Counted from the first letter of the stretch, positions 33,817 to 44,812 are shown. The stretch is DNA of 64,000 nt from Hyphomicrobiales bacterium (GCA_003135415.1 PLBP01000035.1:90379-154378); one strand, 5' to 3'. Program-made: numbers and translations. The notes: generated from the sequence alone by a model not told the origin.

Positions 33817-36800
33817 GTGTCCGCTTATGCCGAACTCGCCGTCACCACCAATTTTTCCTTCCTGCGAGGAGCCTCGCATCCGCATGAAATGGTGGCGACC
33901 GCCGATGCGCTGGGGCTTGCCGCGGTCGGCATTGCGGATCGCAATAGTTTCACGGGCGTCGTTCGTGCTTATCGCGAAGCAAAAAATGGAAAGATCAAAT
34001 TTCTTGCCGGTACCCGCCTCGTGACCACGGACGGCTTCGAGGCAATCGCCTATCCGACGGATCGAACAGCCTATGGACGCCTCTGCCGCCTGCTTACGGC
34101 GGGAAATATCAAAGCGAAGAAAGGCGAATGCATTCTAAGTTTCGATGAGGTACTTGCGGCGAGCGAAGGCCAAATGCTCATTGCGCTGCCGTCGGAAACG
34201 CTTTCATCTGCATTTTCTGAACGACTGAAAGCCTTGGCATGCACGGCACCGGGGCGAAGCTTTCTCGCCGGCACACATCGTTATCGCGGTGACGAGCCGC
34301 GCCGCCTCGGTCTTCTTGCCGAGCTTGGCGATTGTGCGGGCGCGCCTCTTGTTGCCATCAATGATGTGCACTACCACGCGCCGGAGCGGCGACCGCTCGC
34401 GGATGTTCTCACCTGCATCCGTGAGAAATGCACCATCGCCGAGGCAGGCTTCCGACTCGCAATCAATGAAGAGCGCTACATCAAACCACCTACGGAAATG
34501 GCGCGACTATTCGTGGATTTTCCCGAAGCGATCGCGCGTACGATACAGATCGCAAACGCCTGCCACTTTTCTCTCGGCGACCTCAAATACGAATATCCCG
34601 ACGAGCCGGTGCCGCCTGGCAAGACGCCGCAAAAACACTTGGAAGATCTGACATGGAAGGGAGCGAACAAACATTACCCCAAGGACAAATATCCGGATGG
34701 AATTCCTGCCGATGTCAAAACAAGACTCGTGGATGAATTAGCGATTATCGCCGGACTCGAATACGCCCGTTATTTTCTGACTGTTCACGACATCGTCGCT
34801 TTCGCGCGCCAGCAAGAAATTCTATGCCAGGGGCGCGGTTCGGCGGCGAATAGCGCCGTTTGCTATTGCCTCGGCATTACCTCGGTCAATCCGGACAAAA
34901 GCAAACTTCTGTTTGCGCGCTTCATCTCGGAAAACCGGAACGAGCCACCCGACATCGACGTCGATTTTGAGCACGAGCGGCGCGAAGAAGTCATTCAATA
35001 TGTCTACAAGCGATATGGACGCGATCACGCGGCGATCTGTGCAACCGTCATTCATTATCGCGCGCGCCGGGCCATTGGCGAAGTCGGCAAGGCGATGGGG
35101 CTGACACCGGATGTCACCGCGGCACTTGCCAAGACGGTATGGGGTCATGGCGAGGAACTGCCGGATAATCACATCCGCCAAGCCGGACTTGATCCGAATA
35201 ATCCCGTCATTCGCCAAACCGTCGAGCTCGCTCGTGAGATCGTCGGCTTTCCGCGCCATCTCTCGCAGCATGTCGGCGGCTTCGTGCTAACGCGCGAGCG
35301 GCTCGATGAAACCGTGCCGATCGGCAATGGCGCGATGGACGACCGCACCTTCATCGAATGGGACAAGGACGACATCGACACGCTGAAGCTAATGAAGGTC
35401 GATGTGCTCGCGCTCGGTATGCTGAGCTGCCTGCGGCTCGGCTTCGATCTGTTGAAGTTTCATTACGGCATAGACCATTCACTTGCTACGCTACTGCAGC
35501 AGGACGACGAAGAGGTCTACAAAATGCTTTCACGCGCCGACTCTGTCGGTGTTTTCCAGGTGGAGAGCCGGGCGCAGATGTCGATGCTGCCGCGGCTACG
35601 GCCCAAATGTTTCTACGACCTTGTCATCGAAGTCGCGATCGTGCGCCCGGGTCCGATCCAAGGCGACATGGTGAACCCCTACTTGAAATGCCGAGACGAG
35701 GTGGAGCGGCATGGAATTGAGAAAATTAAATATCCCTCCCCGGCAGGAGGCGATCCAGATGAGTTAAAGAAAATTCTCGAAAGAACTTTGGGTGTTCCTC
35801 TTTTCCAGGAGCAGGCGATGGAAATCGCCATGACTGCCGCCAAATTTACATCCGATGATGCAGACGGACTACGGCGTGCGATGGCAACCTTTCGCCATAC
35901 TGGAAAGGTTGGTTTATTTCGCGAAAAATTTATCGATGGTCTCACCCGACGCGGTTACGATCAAAAATTTGCCGAGAGATGTTTCAGCCAGATCGAGGGC
36001 TTCGGCGAATACGGATTTCCCGAGAGCCACGCGGCAAGCTTTGCGCTCCTCGTCTACGCCTCCGCCTGGATAAAATGCCATCACCCGGAGGTCTTCTGCG
36101 CCGCCATCCTCAACAGCCAACCGATGGGTTTTTATCAACCGGCCCAGCTCGTGCGCGACGCATGCCAGCACGGCGTCGAGGTGCGGGCGGCCGACGTCAA
36201 CTTCAGCGAATGGGACTGCACGCTGGAGGCGCGCACCGGCGGCGCCCATGCCGTGCGCCTCGGCTTCCGGCAAATTCAGGGGTTGAACGAGGATGAGCTG
36301 AAAAAGCTCGCTGCCGCGCGCGGCAATGGTTTTGCCAGTATTGAGCGGCTCGCGGCGACAGCGGGCGTTTCACGGTTCACCATCGAACGTCTCGCCGATG
36401 CGGACGCTTTCCGCTCGCTCGGCCTCGATCGGCGCGCGGCGCTATGGGCTGCGCGGCGGCTCGACGCAATCGGAATCCACAAAGGCGGACTACGAGGAGG
36501 ATCGAGCACGGCCGATCGTTCGCTTCCACTCCTTGTCCGTCACATGAGCGATGAACTTTTCCCCGAGCCCGAGCTCGCATTGCCCGCCATGCAGCTCAGC
36601 GAACACGTAGCGGAGGATTACGTGGCCACCGGCTTGTCGCTGAAAGAACATCCCGTGCGCTTTTTCCGGGATCAACTTCGAGGGCTCGGCGCCCTATGCA
36701 ACAAAGAGCATCGGGAGAATAATTTGCCGCAAGACAGCCTCGTGACCGTTGCGGGCTTGGTGCTGATCCGGCAAAGGCCCGGCACCGCCAAGGGCGTCGT

Positions 36801-37080
36801 GTTCCTGACGCTCGAGGACGAGACCGACATTGCCAATATCATCGTCTGGCCGAAAATCTTCGCCAGAAACCGCCGCACCGTCATGACATCGCGTTTTCTC
36901 GCCGTTCGCGGCCGCGTGCAGCGCGCCGGTCTCGTCGTCCACGTCGTGGCGGAAAGCTTTATCGATCTCACGGCCGAGCTGCGGCGGCTGCGCGACGGCA
37001 ATCCACTCCTGCCGGGAAACCAAGACATGCCGGTCCGAGAGCCTGATCTGCGCCTCCTTAAAAGCCGTGATTTCCACTGA
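33817..37080 (+). CDS. dnaE2: Error-prone DNA polymerase DnaE2 (ImuC)
   Basis: The 1087-residue C-family polymerase starts at GTG 33817 behind GAGGAGA. The N-terminal PHP domain ([39 protein letters not shown]) is followed by the palm, with [21 protein letters not shown] and the catalytic Asp pair in [19 protein letters not shown] (D379, D381). [20 protein letters not shown]-type [16 protein letters not shown] and the C-terminal OB domain ([21 protein letters not shown]) follow. It performs damage-induced mutagenic synthesis with ImuA and ImuB. The middle part of the gene is visibly richer in A/T third positions than its flanks. Confidence 0.95.
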   Translation: MSAYAELAVTTNFSFLRGASHPHEMVATADALGLAAVGIADRNSFTGVVRAYREAKNGKIKFLAGTRLVTTDGFEAIAYPTDRTAYGRLCRLLTAGNIKAKKGECILSFDEVLAASEGQMLIALPSETLSSAFSERLKALACTAPGRSFLAGTHRYRGDEPRRLGLLAELGDCAGAPLVAINDVHYHAPERRPLADVLTCIREKCTIAEAGFRLAINEERYIKPPTEMARLFVDFPEAIARTIQIANACHFSLGDLKYEYPDEPVPPGKTPQKHLEDLTWKGANKHYPKDKYPDGIPADVKTRLVDELAIIAGLEYARYFLTVHDIVAFARQQEILCQGRGSAANSAVCYCLGITSVNPDKSKLLFARFISENRNEPPDIDVDFEHERREEVIQYVYKRYGRDHAAICATVIHYRARRAIGEVGKAMGLTPDVTAALAKTVWGHGEELPDNHIRQAGLDPNNPVIRQTVELAREIVGFPRHLSQHVGGFVLTRERLDETVPIGNGAMDDRTFIEWDKDDIDTLKLMKVDVLALGMLSCLRLGFDLLKFHYGIDHSLATLLQQDDEEVYKMLSRADSVGVFQVESRAQMSMLPRLRPKCFYDLVIEVAIVRPGPIQGDMVNPYLKCRDEVERHGIEKIKYPSPAGGDPDELKKILERTLGVPLFQEQAMEIAMTAAKFTSDDADGLRRAMATFRHTGKVGLFREKFIDGLTRRGYDQKFAERCFSQIEGFGEYGFPESHAASFALLVYASAWIKCHHPEVFCAAILNSQPMGFYQPAQLVRDACQHGVEVRAADVNFSEWDCTLEARTGGAHAVRLGFRQIQGLNEDELKKLAAARGNGFASIERLAATAGVSRFTIERLADADAFRSLGLDRRAALWAARRLDAIGIHKGGLRGGSSTADRSLPLLVRHMSDELFPEPELALPAMQLSEHVAEDYVATGLSLKEHPVRFFRDQLRGLGALCNKEHRENNLPQDSLVTVAGLVLIRQRPGTAKGVVFLTLEDETDIANIIVWPKIFARNRRTVMTSRFLAVRGRVQRAGLVVHVVAESFIDLTAELRRLRDGNPLLPGNQDMPVREPDLRLLKSRDFH

Positions 37081-37222
37081 ACATTTGTAAGCCACGCGGA
37101 TGGCGCCGCTTAGCGCTTTCCGCAACGGAAACCAGCGCCCTTGACGCAGCGCCGCGAGCCGGAAAAGGTCCGCCCCCGGCGGCAACCCCCCGTCGCCATC
37201 TTCCCATCGCAGGGAGCTATTC

Positions 37223-38176
37223 GTGCCGATTCCTGCCGCGTTTGAAGGCCGCCTCCGCATTCCCGCCGTCGCCGCGCCGATGTTCGTCACATCCGGTCCC
37301 GATCTCGTGGTCGAAGCTTGCCGCGCCGGCATCGTCGGCACGTTTCCGGCGCTCAACCAGCGCAGCAGCGAAGGTTACGAGGCGTGGCTCGTGGAAATCC
37401 GCGAGCGTCTCGACAAAATCGAGCGCGACACAGGAAAGCCCTGCGCGCCGTTCGGCGTCAATCTCATCGTGCACAAGAGCAATCCACGCGTGCAGGCGGA
37501 CTTGGAGTTGTCGGTCAAGCACAAGGTCCCGCTGATCATCACCTCGCTCGGCGCGGTGAAGGAACTCGTGGGCGAAGTGCAAGGCTATGGCGGGCTCGTC
37601 TTTCATGACGTGATCAACATTCGCCATGCGCGCAAGGCAGCGGAAGCCGGCGTCGACGGATTGATCGCCGTTTGCGCCGGGGCCGGGGGACACGCGGGCC
37701 TGTTGAGCCCGTTTGCGCTCGTTCCGGAAATTCGCGCCTTTTTCAACAAGACGATCCTGCTCTCGGGCGTATTATCCACCGGCCGTCACGTCGCGGCCGC
37801 GCGTATGATCGGCGCCGATCTCGCCTATCTCGGCACCCGCTTCATCGCGACGAAGGAGAGTATCGTGCCGCCGGAATTCAAGGAGATGATCGTTTCGAGC
37901 CGCGCCGAGGACATCGTCTACACCGCCGCAATCAGCGGCGTGCACGGCAATTTTCTGCGGCCGAGCATCGACGCCGCCGGCGTTGAAATCGACCTCGGCG
38001 CCCCGAACAAGCAGCTTTCGGTCGGCCAGCATGAAAAGCGCGCGTGGAAAAACATCTGGTCGGCGGGGCAAGGCGTCGGCAGTATCGACGACGTGCCGTC
38101 GACCGCGGATTTGTGCGCGCGGCTCGTGCGCGAATATCGTGACGCCTTGAAGGAAGCTTGCGCCGATCTCAGGTAA
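37223..38176 (+). CDS. FMN-dependent nitronate monooxygenase-like oxidoreductase
   Basis: The 317-residue TIM-barrel flavoprotein starts at GTG 37223 behind AGGGAGC. It shows LRIPAVAAPMFVTSGPDLVVEACRAG, PFGVNLIVHKSNPR, PLIITSLGA, the glycine-rich AVCAGAGGHAG with the His that acts as base in the family, LLSGVLSTGRHVAAARMIGADLAYLGTRFIAT and a late SAGQGVGSIDD. These fit the 2-nitropropane dioxygenase/nitronate monooxygenase family, which oxidises toxic alkyl nitronates. Many members are uncharacterised NAD(P)H:flavin oxidoreductases, so the substrate is open. A CDF transporter gene follows 31 bases downstream. Confidence 0.88.
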   Translation: MPIPAAFEGRLRIPAVAAPMFVTSGPDLVVEACRAGIVGTFPALNQRSSEGYEAWLVEIRERLDKIERDTGKPCAPFGVNLIVHKSNPRVQADLELSVKHKVPLIITSLGAVKELVGEVQGYGGLVFHDVINIRHARKAAEAGVDGLIAVCAGAGGHAGLLSPFALVPEIRAFFNKTILLSGVLSTGRHVAAARMIGADLAYLGTRFIATKESIVPPEFKEMIVSSRAEDIVYTAAISGVHGNFLRPSIDAAGVEIDLGAPNKQLSVGQHEKRAWKNIWSAGQGVGSIDDVPSTADLCARLVREYRDALKEACADLR

Positions 38177-38207
38177 AAGGGTCGCCGGCAACGGCGAGGA
38201 CGCGGCC

Positions 38208-39608
38208 ATGCAAGGGCATAAAGAGAAAGTCGCACTCGGATCCGTGTTAGCGTCCGGCGGGCTGACCTTGGCCAAGGTGGCCGTCGGGCTCGTTTCCGGC
38301 TCGCTCGCCATTCTTTCCGAAGCGGGCCATTCGGGTATCGATTTCGGCGCTTCGCTGATCACGTATTTCGCCGTCCGCGTGTCCGGCAAGCCCGCCGACG
38401 AAGATCATCCCTACGGCCATGAAAAAATCGAGAGCATCGCGGCGCTCGCGGAAACGGCGCTCCTCTTTTTGCTCTCCGGCATCGTGATCTGGGAAGCGGG
38501 GCAACGGCTCCTAAGCGGGCACGGTCACGGTGTGGAGGCGAGTATCTGGGCTTTCGGCGTCATGGTGGGCTCGATCGTGATCGACTTCTTTCGCTCGCGC
38601 GCGCTTTCAAGCGCCGCCCAGAAAACGTCGAGCGAGGCGCTGGAGGCGGACGCGCTCCATTTCAGCTCCGACATGTGGTCTTCGCTCGCGGTGCTTGTCG
38701 GGCTCGGCGGCGTCGCGCTCGGATTTTCGGCTGCGGATTCACTCGCGGCAATCGCCGTCGCTGTTTTAATCCTGGTGGTCGGCTGGCGTCTGGGCCGGCG
38801 AACGATCGATACATTGACCGACGTCGCGCCCGCCGGCATTGCCGAGCGGATCACGACGATCGCAGGCCGCATCAAGGGCGTGGTCGCGGTCGAACATGTG
38901 CGGGCACGCCGGGTCGGCGCGAAACTATTCGCCGAGATGACCGTCGGCGTGAGCCGCGCCCTTCCGCTTGATCGCGTGGCCGCGATCAAGACCGACGTCG
39001 AAAATGCCATCCGGAGCGAATTGGCGGGCGCGGAAGTGAGTGTCACGACGGAGCCGCGCGCGCTCGACGATGAGACCATCATGGAGCGGATCATGGTCGT
39101 GGCGCGAAACCAGGGCCTCGCGGTTCATCATGTCACGGTTCATGATCTCCGCAACAAGCTCGCCGTGAGCCTCGATCTCGAAGTCGACCGCGCGCTTTCG
39201 CTGGGGGAAGCGCATGAAATCGCGAGCAAGCTGGAAAGCGCCATTCGCGGCGACTTCGGGCAGGAAATGGAAGTGGAGACCCACATCGAGCCGATGGAAA
39301 CCGGCGGAATCGCCGGCCGCGATGCGCCGATCGATCTGCAGACCGCGATCGCAGCCATGATGCGCAAGCTCGTGCAGGCGGACGGCCCGATTCGCGACGT
39401 GCATTCGGTACGCGCGCGAGAGACCGCGCAAGGCCTCGTCGTCAATTTTCACTGCCGCGCGGATCCGGGCCTCAGCATCGAGGCCGTGCATCATGCCGTC
39501 GACGAGTTGGAGCGGCGCCTGCGGAAGGAGCGCGGCGACATTCACCGCGTCATCGGCCATGCCGAGCCGTCGCGCGCGGCCAAGGAATCGGCGCAGTCGC
39601 CGCGCTAA
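38208..39608 (+). CDS. Cation diffusion facilitator with three C-terminal cytosolic domains
   Basis: The 466-residue protein begins with a normal CDF membrane domain of six helices (residues 10-200). The metal site is H41/D45 in SEAGHSGID and H151/D155 in DALHFSSDMWSS; DEDHPYGHEKIES carries the family signature. The His-Asp-His-Asp set suggests zinc or a similar divalent ion, moved out of the cytosol against protons. The tail is unusual: three ZT_dimer-like units instead of one, near 213-285 (IKGVVAVEHVRARRVGAKL), 293-362 (GLAVHHVTVHDLRNKLAVSLDLEV) and 378-453 (PIRDVHSVRARETAQGLVVNFH). Typical CDF proteins have about 300 residues. Confidence 0.88.
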   Translation: MQGHKEKVALGSVLASGGLTLAKVAVGLVSGSLAILSEAGHSGIDFGASLITYFAVRVSGKPADEDHPYGHEKIESIAALAETALLFLLSGIVIWEAGQRLLSGHGHGVEASIWAFGVMVGSIVIDFFRSRALSSAAQKTSSEALEADALHFSSDMWSSLAVLVGLGGVALGFSAADSLAAIAVAVLILVVGWRLGRRTIDTLTDVAPAGIAERITTIAGRIKGVVAVEHVRARRVGAKLFAEMTVGVSRALPLDRVAAIKTDVENAIRSELAGAEVSVTTEPRALDDETIMERIMVVARNQGLAVHHVTVHDLRNKLAVSLDLEVDRALSLGEAHEIASKLESAIRGDFGQEMEVETHIEPMETGGIAGRDAPIDLQTAIAAMMRKLVQADGPIRDVHSVRARETAQGLVVNFHCRADPGLSIEAVHHAVDELERRLRKERGDIHRVIGHAEPSRAAKESAQSPR

Positions 39609-39699
39609 CTCTATCATCGGCTTTTCTTGCTTTTAGCCGCGCCATCGTGCTTTCAAGGAAAGCGCGGAATCACTCCACGCCTTCTTCGCCGGTGCTTTC

Positions 39700-42342
39700 A
39701 TGCGTGACCCAGAACCACGAGTCATTCGTCTCTCGGATTATCGGCCGCCGAATTGGCTGATCGAGACCGTCGATCTCGACGTGCGGCTCGACCCAAACGC
39801 AACCCGGGTTGTCGCGAAGCTCAGGCTTCGCCCCAATCCGGCGGGCGAGAGCAAGGTTCCGCTTGTTCTCGACGGCGACGAACTCACGCTCGTCAGTCTT
39901 GCCATTGATGGAGAAAAACTCGGGGCGAATTCTTATGCGGCGGCGCATTCGTCTCTCACCATTCATGAGCCCCCGCAAAATCCGTTTGACCTGACGATCG
40001 AGACCGCGCTCGATCCGTCGGCGAACACAAAGCTGATGGGGCTTTACCGCTCGAGCGGCACCTACTGCACGCAGTGCGAGGCGGAAGGATTTCGCCGGAT
40101 CACCTATTTCCTTGACCGCCCCGACGTGCTCGCCGTCTATCGCACCCGCATCGAGGCCGAGCGCGGAGACGCGCCGGTGCTATTGTCGAACGGCAATCTG
40201 ATCGAGGCGGGCGCGATCTCCGAGACCAGCCGGCATTACGCGATCTGGCATGATCCGTTCCCGAAGCCGTCCTATCTGTTTGCGCTCGTCGGGGGAAAGC
40301 TCACGGCGGTCAAGGACCGGTTCGTCACCGCCTCGGGCCGCGAAGTTAAACTCGCGATTTATGTCGAGCCCGGCCGCGAGGATCGCTGCGCCTACGCGCT
40401 CGACTCGCTCAAGCGCGCGATGCGCTGGGACGAGCACGCCTTTGGACGCGAGTACGATCTCGACGTGTTCAACATCGTCGCCGTTTCGGATTTCAATATG
40501 GGCGCGATGGAGAACAAGGGCCTCAACGTCTTCAACGACAAGTATATCCTGGCCTCGCCCGAAACCGCGACCGACGGCGATTATGCCGGCATCGAAGCCG
40601 TCATCGCCCACGAATATTTCCACAACTGGACCGGCGATCGCATTACGTGCCGCGACTGGTTTCAGCTTTGCCTCAAGGAAGGCCTGACCGTTTTTCGCGA
40701 TCAGGAATTCTCCGCCGATGAGCGCTCACGTCCGGTCAAGCGCATTGCCGACGTGCGCGGACTGAAGAGCGCTCAATTCACCGAGGATGCGGGGCCGCTT
40801 GCCCATCCGGTGCGGCCCGAGACCTATCACGAGATCAACAATTTCTACACCGCGACCGTCTATCAAAAAGGCGCCGAGGTCGTGCGCATGCTGAAGACCT
40901 TGCTCGGCGAGCGGGGATTCCGCGCCGGCATGGATCTCTATTTCACGCGCTGCGACGGCAAGGCCGCGACCGTCGAGGATTTCCTCGGTTGTTTCGCCGA
41001 TGCCAACGGCGTCGATCTCTCGCAATTCAAGCTTTGGTATTCGCAAGCGGGAACGCCCGAGCTCGCACTCAGGGGAAGCTTCGATGCAAAGCACTCGAGC
41101 TATCGCCTGGAAGTACGCCAGATGGTGCCGCCGACGCCGGGGCAAAGCGCGAAACAGCCTATGCTCATTCCGCTCGCTTTTGGACTGCTCGGCAAGGACG
41201 GGCGCGATCTGCCGCTTAAGCCCGCGAATGGAAGCAAAATCAGCGACGGCATATTGCGGATTTCGGCCGCGGAGGAAACTTTCGTTTTCGATGGAATCCA
41301 CGAGCGGCCGATCCCGTCGTTCAATCGCGGATTTTCGGCGCCGATCAAGCTCGTTTCGAATCTCGGCGAGGACGATCTTGTTTTTATCGCCGGCCACGAC
41401 AGCGATTCCTTCAATCGTTTCGACGCCGCATCCACGCTCGCGATGCACCACCTCGTCGCGAGTGCCGCGACCATTCGCGCCAAGCAAGCGCCCCCTTCCC
41501 CCAAGGCGTTGATTTCGGCGCTCACGTTGAGCTTCGAGGATGACCGGCTCGACCCCGCTTTCGTCGCGCAAGTGGTCGCGATCCCGAGCGAAGCCGATAT
41601 CGCGCATGAGATCGGAAACGACGTCGACCCAGACGCTGTGCTCGCGGCCCGCAAGGGTTTGAAGCGCACGCTCGGCGGCGCGCTCGCGGCTCCTTGCGAG
41701 AGAATTTATGAGCGGCTTTCTCCGCGCGCGCCCTATTCGCCGGCCGCCGCAAGCGCGGGACGCCGCGCGCTGAAGAACGCTTGCCTCGATCTCGTCGCCG
41801 CAACCGGTTCCAAATCGGGCATCGAGCGGGCACTCCGCCAGTTTCGCGATGCCGACAACATGACCGATCGCTTCGCAGCACTCGCCATTCTCTCAACCCA
41901 CGACGTGGCGGAGAGAGAGCTCGCGTTCGACGAGTTTCAGAAGCTTTTCGGCGAGAACCCGCTGGTGATGGATAAATGGTTCGCGCTGCAGGCCCAGATA
42001 CCCGAGCCCGCAACGCTCGATCGCGTGCGCAAGCTGATGCACCATCCCGGCTTTTCGCTCGCCAACCCCAATCGCGTGCGGTCGCTAATCGGCGCGTTCG
42101 CGGCCGGGAACCCCTCGCAATTCAACCGGCGGGATGGAGAAGGCTACGCTTTCCTCGCCGACTTTGCGCTCAAGCTCGATGCGAAAAATCCGCAGGTCGC
42201 GGCGCGCCTGTTTTCGTCCTTCAAGAGCTGGCGCGCGCTGGAACCGGTTCGCCGCGCCGCCGCCGAGGCCGCGCTCAAGCGGGTGGCGGCGGCTAATCTG
42301 TCCGCCGACTCCCGCGATATCGTCGGACGGGCGCTCGCCTGA
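39700..42342 (+). CDS. pepN: Aminopeptidase N (M1 family)
   Basis: The 880-residue zinc metallopeptidase removes N-terminal residues from peptides in the cytosol. It carries the substrate-binding GAMEN (FNMGAMENKGLNVFN), the zinc site VIAHEYFHNWTGDRITCRDWFQLCLKEGLTVFRDQEF (H304, H308 and the downstream Glu, quoted here in parts: HEYFH and LKEGLT) and VYQKGAEVVRMLKTLLG with the transition-state Tyr region. The N-terminal beta domain includes CTQCEAEGFRRITYF. The C-terminal helical domain ends normally. Length and order match bacterial PepN. The start ATG has a weak ribosome site. A terminator-like hairpin follows directly. Confidence 0.95.
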   Translation: MRDPEPRVIRLSDYRPPNWLIETVDLDVRLDPNATRVVAKLRLRPNPAGESKVPLVLDGDELTLVSLAIDGEKLGANSYAAAHSSLTIHEPPQNPFDLTIETALDPSANTKLMGLYRSSGTYCTQCEAEGFRRITYFLDRPDVLAVYRTRIEAERGDAPVLLSNGNLIEAGAISETSRHYAIWHDPFPKPSYLFALVGGKLTAVKDRFVTASGREVKLAIYVEPGREDRCAYALDSLKRAMRWDEHAFGREYDLDVFNIVAVSDFNMGAMENKGLNVFNDKYILASPETATDGDYAGIEAVIAHEYFHNWTGDRITCRDWFQLCLKEGLTVFRDQEFSADERSRPVKRIADVRGLKSAQFTEDAGPLAHPVRPETYHEINNFYTATVYQKGAEVVRMLKTLLGERGFRAGMDLYFTRCDGKAATVEDFLGCFADANGVDLSQFKLWYSQAGTPELALRGSFDAKHSSYRLEVRQMVPPTPGQSAKQPMLIPLAFGLLGKDGRDLPLKPANGSKISDGILRISAAEETFVFDGIHERPIPSFNRGFSAPIKLVSNLGEDDLVFIAGHDSDSFNRFDAASTLAMHHLVASAATIRAKQAPPSPKALISALTLSFEDDRLDPAFVAQVVAIPSEADIAHEIGNDVDPDAVLAARKGLKRTLGGALAAPCERIYERLSPRAPYSPAAASAGRRALKNACLDLVAATGSKSGIERALRQFRDADNMTDRFAALAILSTHDVAERELAFDEFQKLFGENPLVMDKWFALQAQIPEPATLDRVRKLMHHPGFSLANPNRVRSLIGAFAAGNPSQFNRRDGEGYAFLADFALKLDAKNPQVAARLFSSFKSWRALEPVRRAAAEAALKRVAAANLSADSRDIVGRALA

Positions 42343-42348
42343 GGCGGC

Positions 42349-42375
42349 AAAAGGACCGCGAGAGGCCTTTTTTTT
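42349..42375 (+). terminator. Rho-independent terminator after pepN
   Basis: AAAAGG-A-CC (42349-42357) pairs with GGCCTTTT (42364-42371), leaving a one-base bulge and a GCGAGA loop. The stem runs into an uninterrupted T-run and a second T-rich tract. It begins 7 bases after the pepN stop. Confidence 0.65.
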
Positions 42376-42489
42376 GTTTTTCCAGACTCTAGACAAATCA
42401 CCGCGACTTCGATTCTTATCAAGGTGATTCGGAGAGATGCGGCAGTCCCTCCGGACAAGAGGTCGGGGACTTATCCGAGGAGGCTGGCG

Positions 42490-44799
42490 ATGGCGCGCGC
42501 CCACGCTGCCAACGCATCTTTGCATGCGCAGGCCGTGCGTGGTCTTGCCCGCTCCCTCACTCATCCCGCCTATCAGCGTCTGCTCGAAGCCGAGCCGTTG
42601 CTCCGCCGCGCGGTGCCGTTACTTATCGTCGCGTTCCTCGCGGCGGTTGCGGTCGGAGCGGCGGTGCAGATCTCCGAGCACCGGCGCGAGACGCTCGCCG
42701 AAGCGCATGAGAATTTAACGCTCATCACCGCCGCGATCGGCGAGGATTTGATCCATCGCATCGGCAGGGACTCCTCGAAGCCGAGGATTAACGAAGTTTT
42801 AAGAGATGCGTTGCCTTCGCAGGCAATCGCCGGCGGCCGCCGCTTCTACGTCACCGATAGCGCGGGGCAAATCTTGGGCGCAATGCCTGAGGCGGGCGTC
42901 AACGCTCCCACCACGCTCGCCGCCGTGCTCGGCACGGCAGAGCCGCTTGCCGCTTTCGCGGAGAAAGCCGGCGTCCTCGATTTGAAACTCGCGGACGGAA
43001 CCAGCGTGCTCGCGGCCGTCCGCAACCTTCACCCGCCGCTGGGGCAGATTGCCGTCATTCAGCCGAAAGAACGCGCGCTCGACCGCTGGCGTTCCGACTC
43101 CGCTCTCACCGTTACGCTCGTCACCACCACCGGCTTCGTCCTCTTGGTCCTCGGCTTTGCCTTCCATTGGCAATCGACGCGCGCCCGCGAAGCCGATTCG
43201 ATCTACGAAATGGTTCGCGCCCGCATCGACACCGCGCTCAACCGCGGGCGTTGCGGGCTTTGGGATTGGGATCTCGCCCGCGGCCGCATTTATTGGTCGG
43301 ACTCCATGTTCGAGATTCTCGGCTTCGAGCCGCGCGAGGAACTGTTGTCGTTCGGCGAAGTCGACAGCCTCGTTCACGCCGACGATGGCAGCTTGTACGA
43401 AATCGCCGCCAACCTTGCAGAAACCAAAGACGCGACGATCGACCGCGCGTTTCGTATGCGTCACGCCCGGGGAGACTGGGTTTGGCTGCGGGCGCGCGCG
43501 GAAATCGTGCGCCAGGGCGCCGACACGGGCCCGCATGTAATCGGCATCGCCGTCGATGTCACCGAGGAGCAGCGCCTCGCCGAGCGCTCGGCGACAGCCG
43601 ACATTCGCCTGCGTGATGCGGTTGAGACGATTTCGGAGGCGTTCGTGCTGTGGGATTCGGAGGATCGGTTGGTGCTCTGCAATTCGAAATTCCAGCAGCT
43701 GCACAATCTCCCCGAGGCCGTCACCCAGCCGGGAACCGCCTATGAGGATGTCATTACCGCGGGCCGCCAGCCCGTCATTCGCACACCGCTGAAATCCGAG
43801 GAGCGGGCGGAGGTCGGCGCGCGCTCCTTCGAAGCGCAGCTCGGCGACGGCCGCTGGCTGAAGATCAGCGAGCGGCGCACCAAGGATGGCGGCTTCGTCT
43901 CCGTCGGCACCGACATCACGGCAAACAAGCGCCACGAAGAGCGCCTGATGGAGAGCGAGAAGCGGCTGATGGCCACGATCGCCGATCAGCGTCAGTCGCA
44001 GCAGACGCTCGAATACCAAGCGCAGCAGCTCGCGGATCTCGCGCAAAAATACGCCGACGAGAAAACGCGCGCGGAGCAAGCGAACAAAGCGAAATCGGAT
44101 TTTCTAGCCAATATGAGCCATGAACTGCGGACGCCCTTGAACGCGATCATCGGATTTTCCGAGATCATGGAATCGGGCATGTTCGGCGCGCTCGGCTCGG
44201 AGAAATATCAGGAATATTGCCAGGACATTCGCCAGAGCGGACGATATCTGCTCGAGGTCATCAACGATATCCTCGATATGTCGAAAATCGAAGCCGGCCG
44301 CATGCCGCTCGCGATGGAAGATTTGCGGCTCGACCAGATCATCGCGGAAGCGATGCGCGTGATGGCGGTCAAGGCCGACGAGAAAAGGCTCACCGTCGAT
44401 TCGGAAGTGCCGCCGGGCTTGATCGTCTCCGGCGATCGCAGGGCGCTGAAGCAGATTCTGCTGAACCTGTTGTCGAACGCCGTGAAGTTCACGACGGAAG
44501 GCGGCAGGGTCGCGGTGCGCGTACGAATGTCGCGAAACGCGGTCCTGCTCTTGATCGAGGACTCCGGCATCGGAATCTCGAAGGATCATTTGAAAAAGCT
44601 CGGCCGCCCCTTCGAGCAAGTCGAGAGCCAGTTCACCAAGACCTTCCAAGGCTCCGGCCTTGGACTTGCGATCGCGAAATCCCTGATCGAGCTGCACGGC
44701 GGAGCGATGAAAATTCGCTCGATCGAGGGCATGGGCACTACCGTCATCCTGCGCCTTCCCATTCATCCCAATCGGATCACGGTAGAGGCCGCGGAATAA
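42490..44799 (+). CDS. PAS-domain membrane sensor histidine kinase
   Basis: The 769-residue protein has a helix LLRRAVPLLIVAFLAAVAVG near 35-55, an extracytoplasmic region to about 195, and a second helix VTLVTTTGFVLLVLGFAFHW. Two PAS domains follow (about 235-360: RGRCGLWDWDLARGRIYWSD; about 365-490: ISEAFVLWDSEDRLVLCNSKF), then a coiled coil and HisKA with H544 in NMSHELRTPLNAIIGFSEIM. The ATPase shows NLLSNAVKFTTEGG and GLGLAIAKSLIELHGG. No receiver domain or adjacent partner is present. The start ATG 42490 has GAGGAGG upstream; a GTG at 42424 is in frame. It converges on glnE, 13 bases apart. Confidence 0.9.
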   Translation: MARAHAANASLHAQAVRGLARSLTHPAYQRLLEAEPLLRRAVPLLIVAFLAAVAVGAAVQISEHRRETLAEAHENLTLITAAIGEDLIHRIGRDSSKPRINEVLRDALPSQAIAGGRRFYVTDSAGQILGAMPEAGVNAPTTLAAVLGTAEPLAAFAEKAGVLDLKLADGTSVLAAVRNLHPPLGQIAVIQPKERALDRWRSDSALTVTLVTTTGFVLLVLGFAFHWQSTRAREADSIYEMVRARIDTALNRGRCGLWDWDLARGRIYWSDSMFEILGFEPREELLSFGEVDSLVHADDGSLYEIAANLAETKDATIDRAFRMRHARGDWVWLRARAEIVRQGADTGPHVIGIAVDVTEEQRLAERSATADIRLRDAVETISEAFVLWDSEDRLVLCNSKFQQLHNLPEAVTQPGTAYEDVITAGRQPVIRTPLKSEERAEVGARSFEAQLGDGRWLKISERRTKDGGFVSVGTDITANKRHEERLMESEKRLMATIADQRQSQQTLEYQAQQLADLAQKYADEKTRAEQANKAKSDFLANMSHELRTPLNAIIGFSEIMESGMFGALGSEKYQEYCQDIRQSGRYLLEVINDILDMSKIEAGRMPLAMEDLRLDQIIAEAMRVMAVKADEKRLTVDSEVPPGLIVSGDRRALKQILLNLLSNAVKFTTEGGRVAVRVRMSRNAVLLLIEDSGIGISKDHLKKLGRPFEQVESQFTKTFQGSGLGLAIAKSLIELHGGAMKIRSIEGMGTTVILRLPIHPNRITVEAAE

Positions 44800-44812
44800 A
44801 CCGCGAAGCGCC

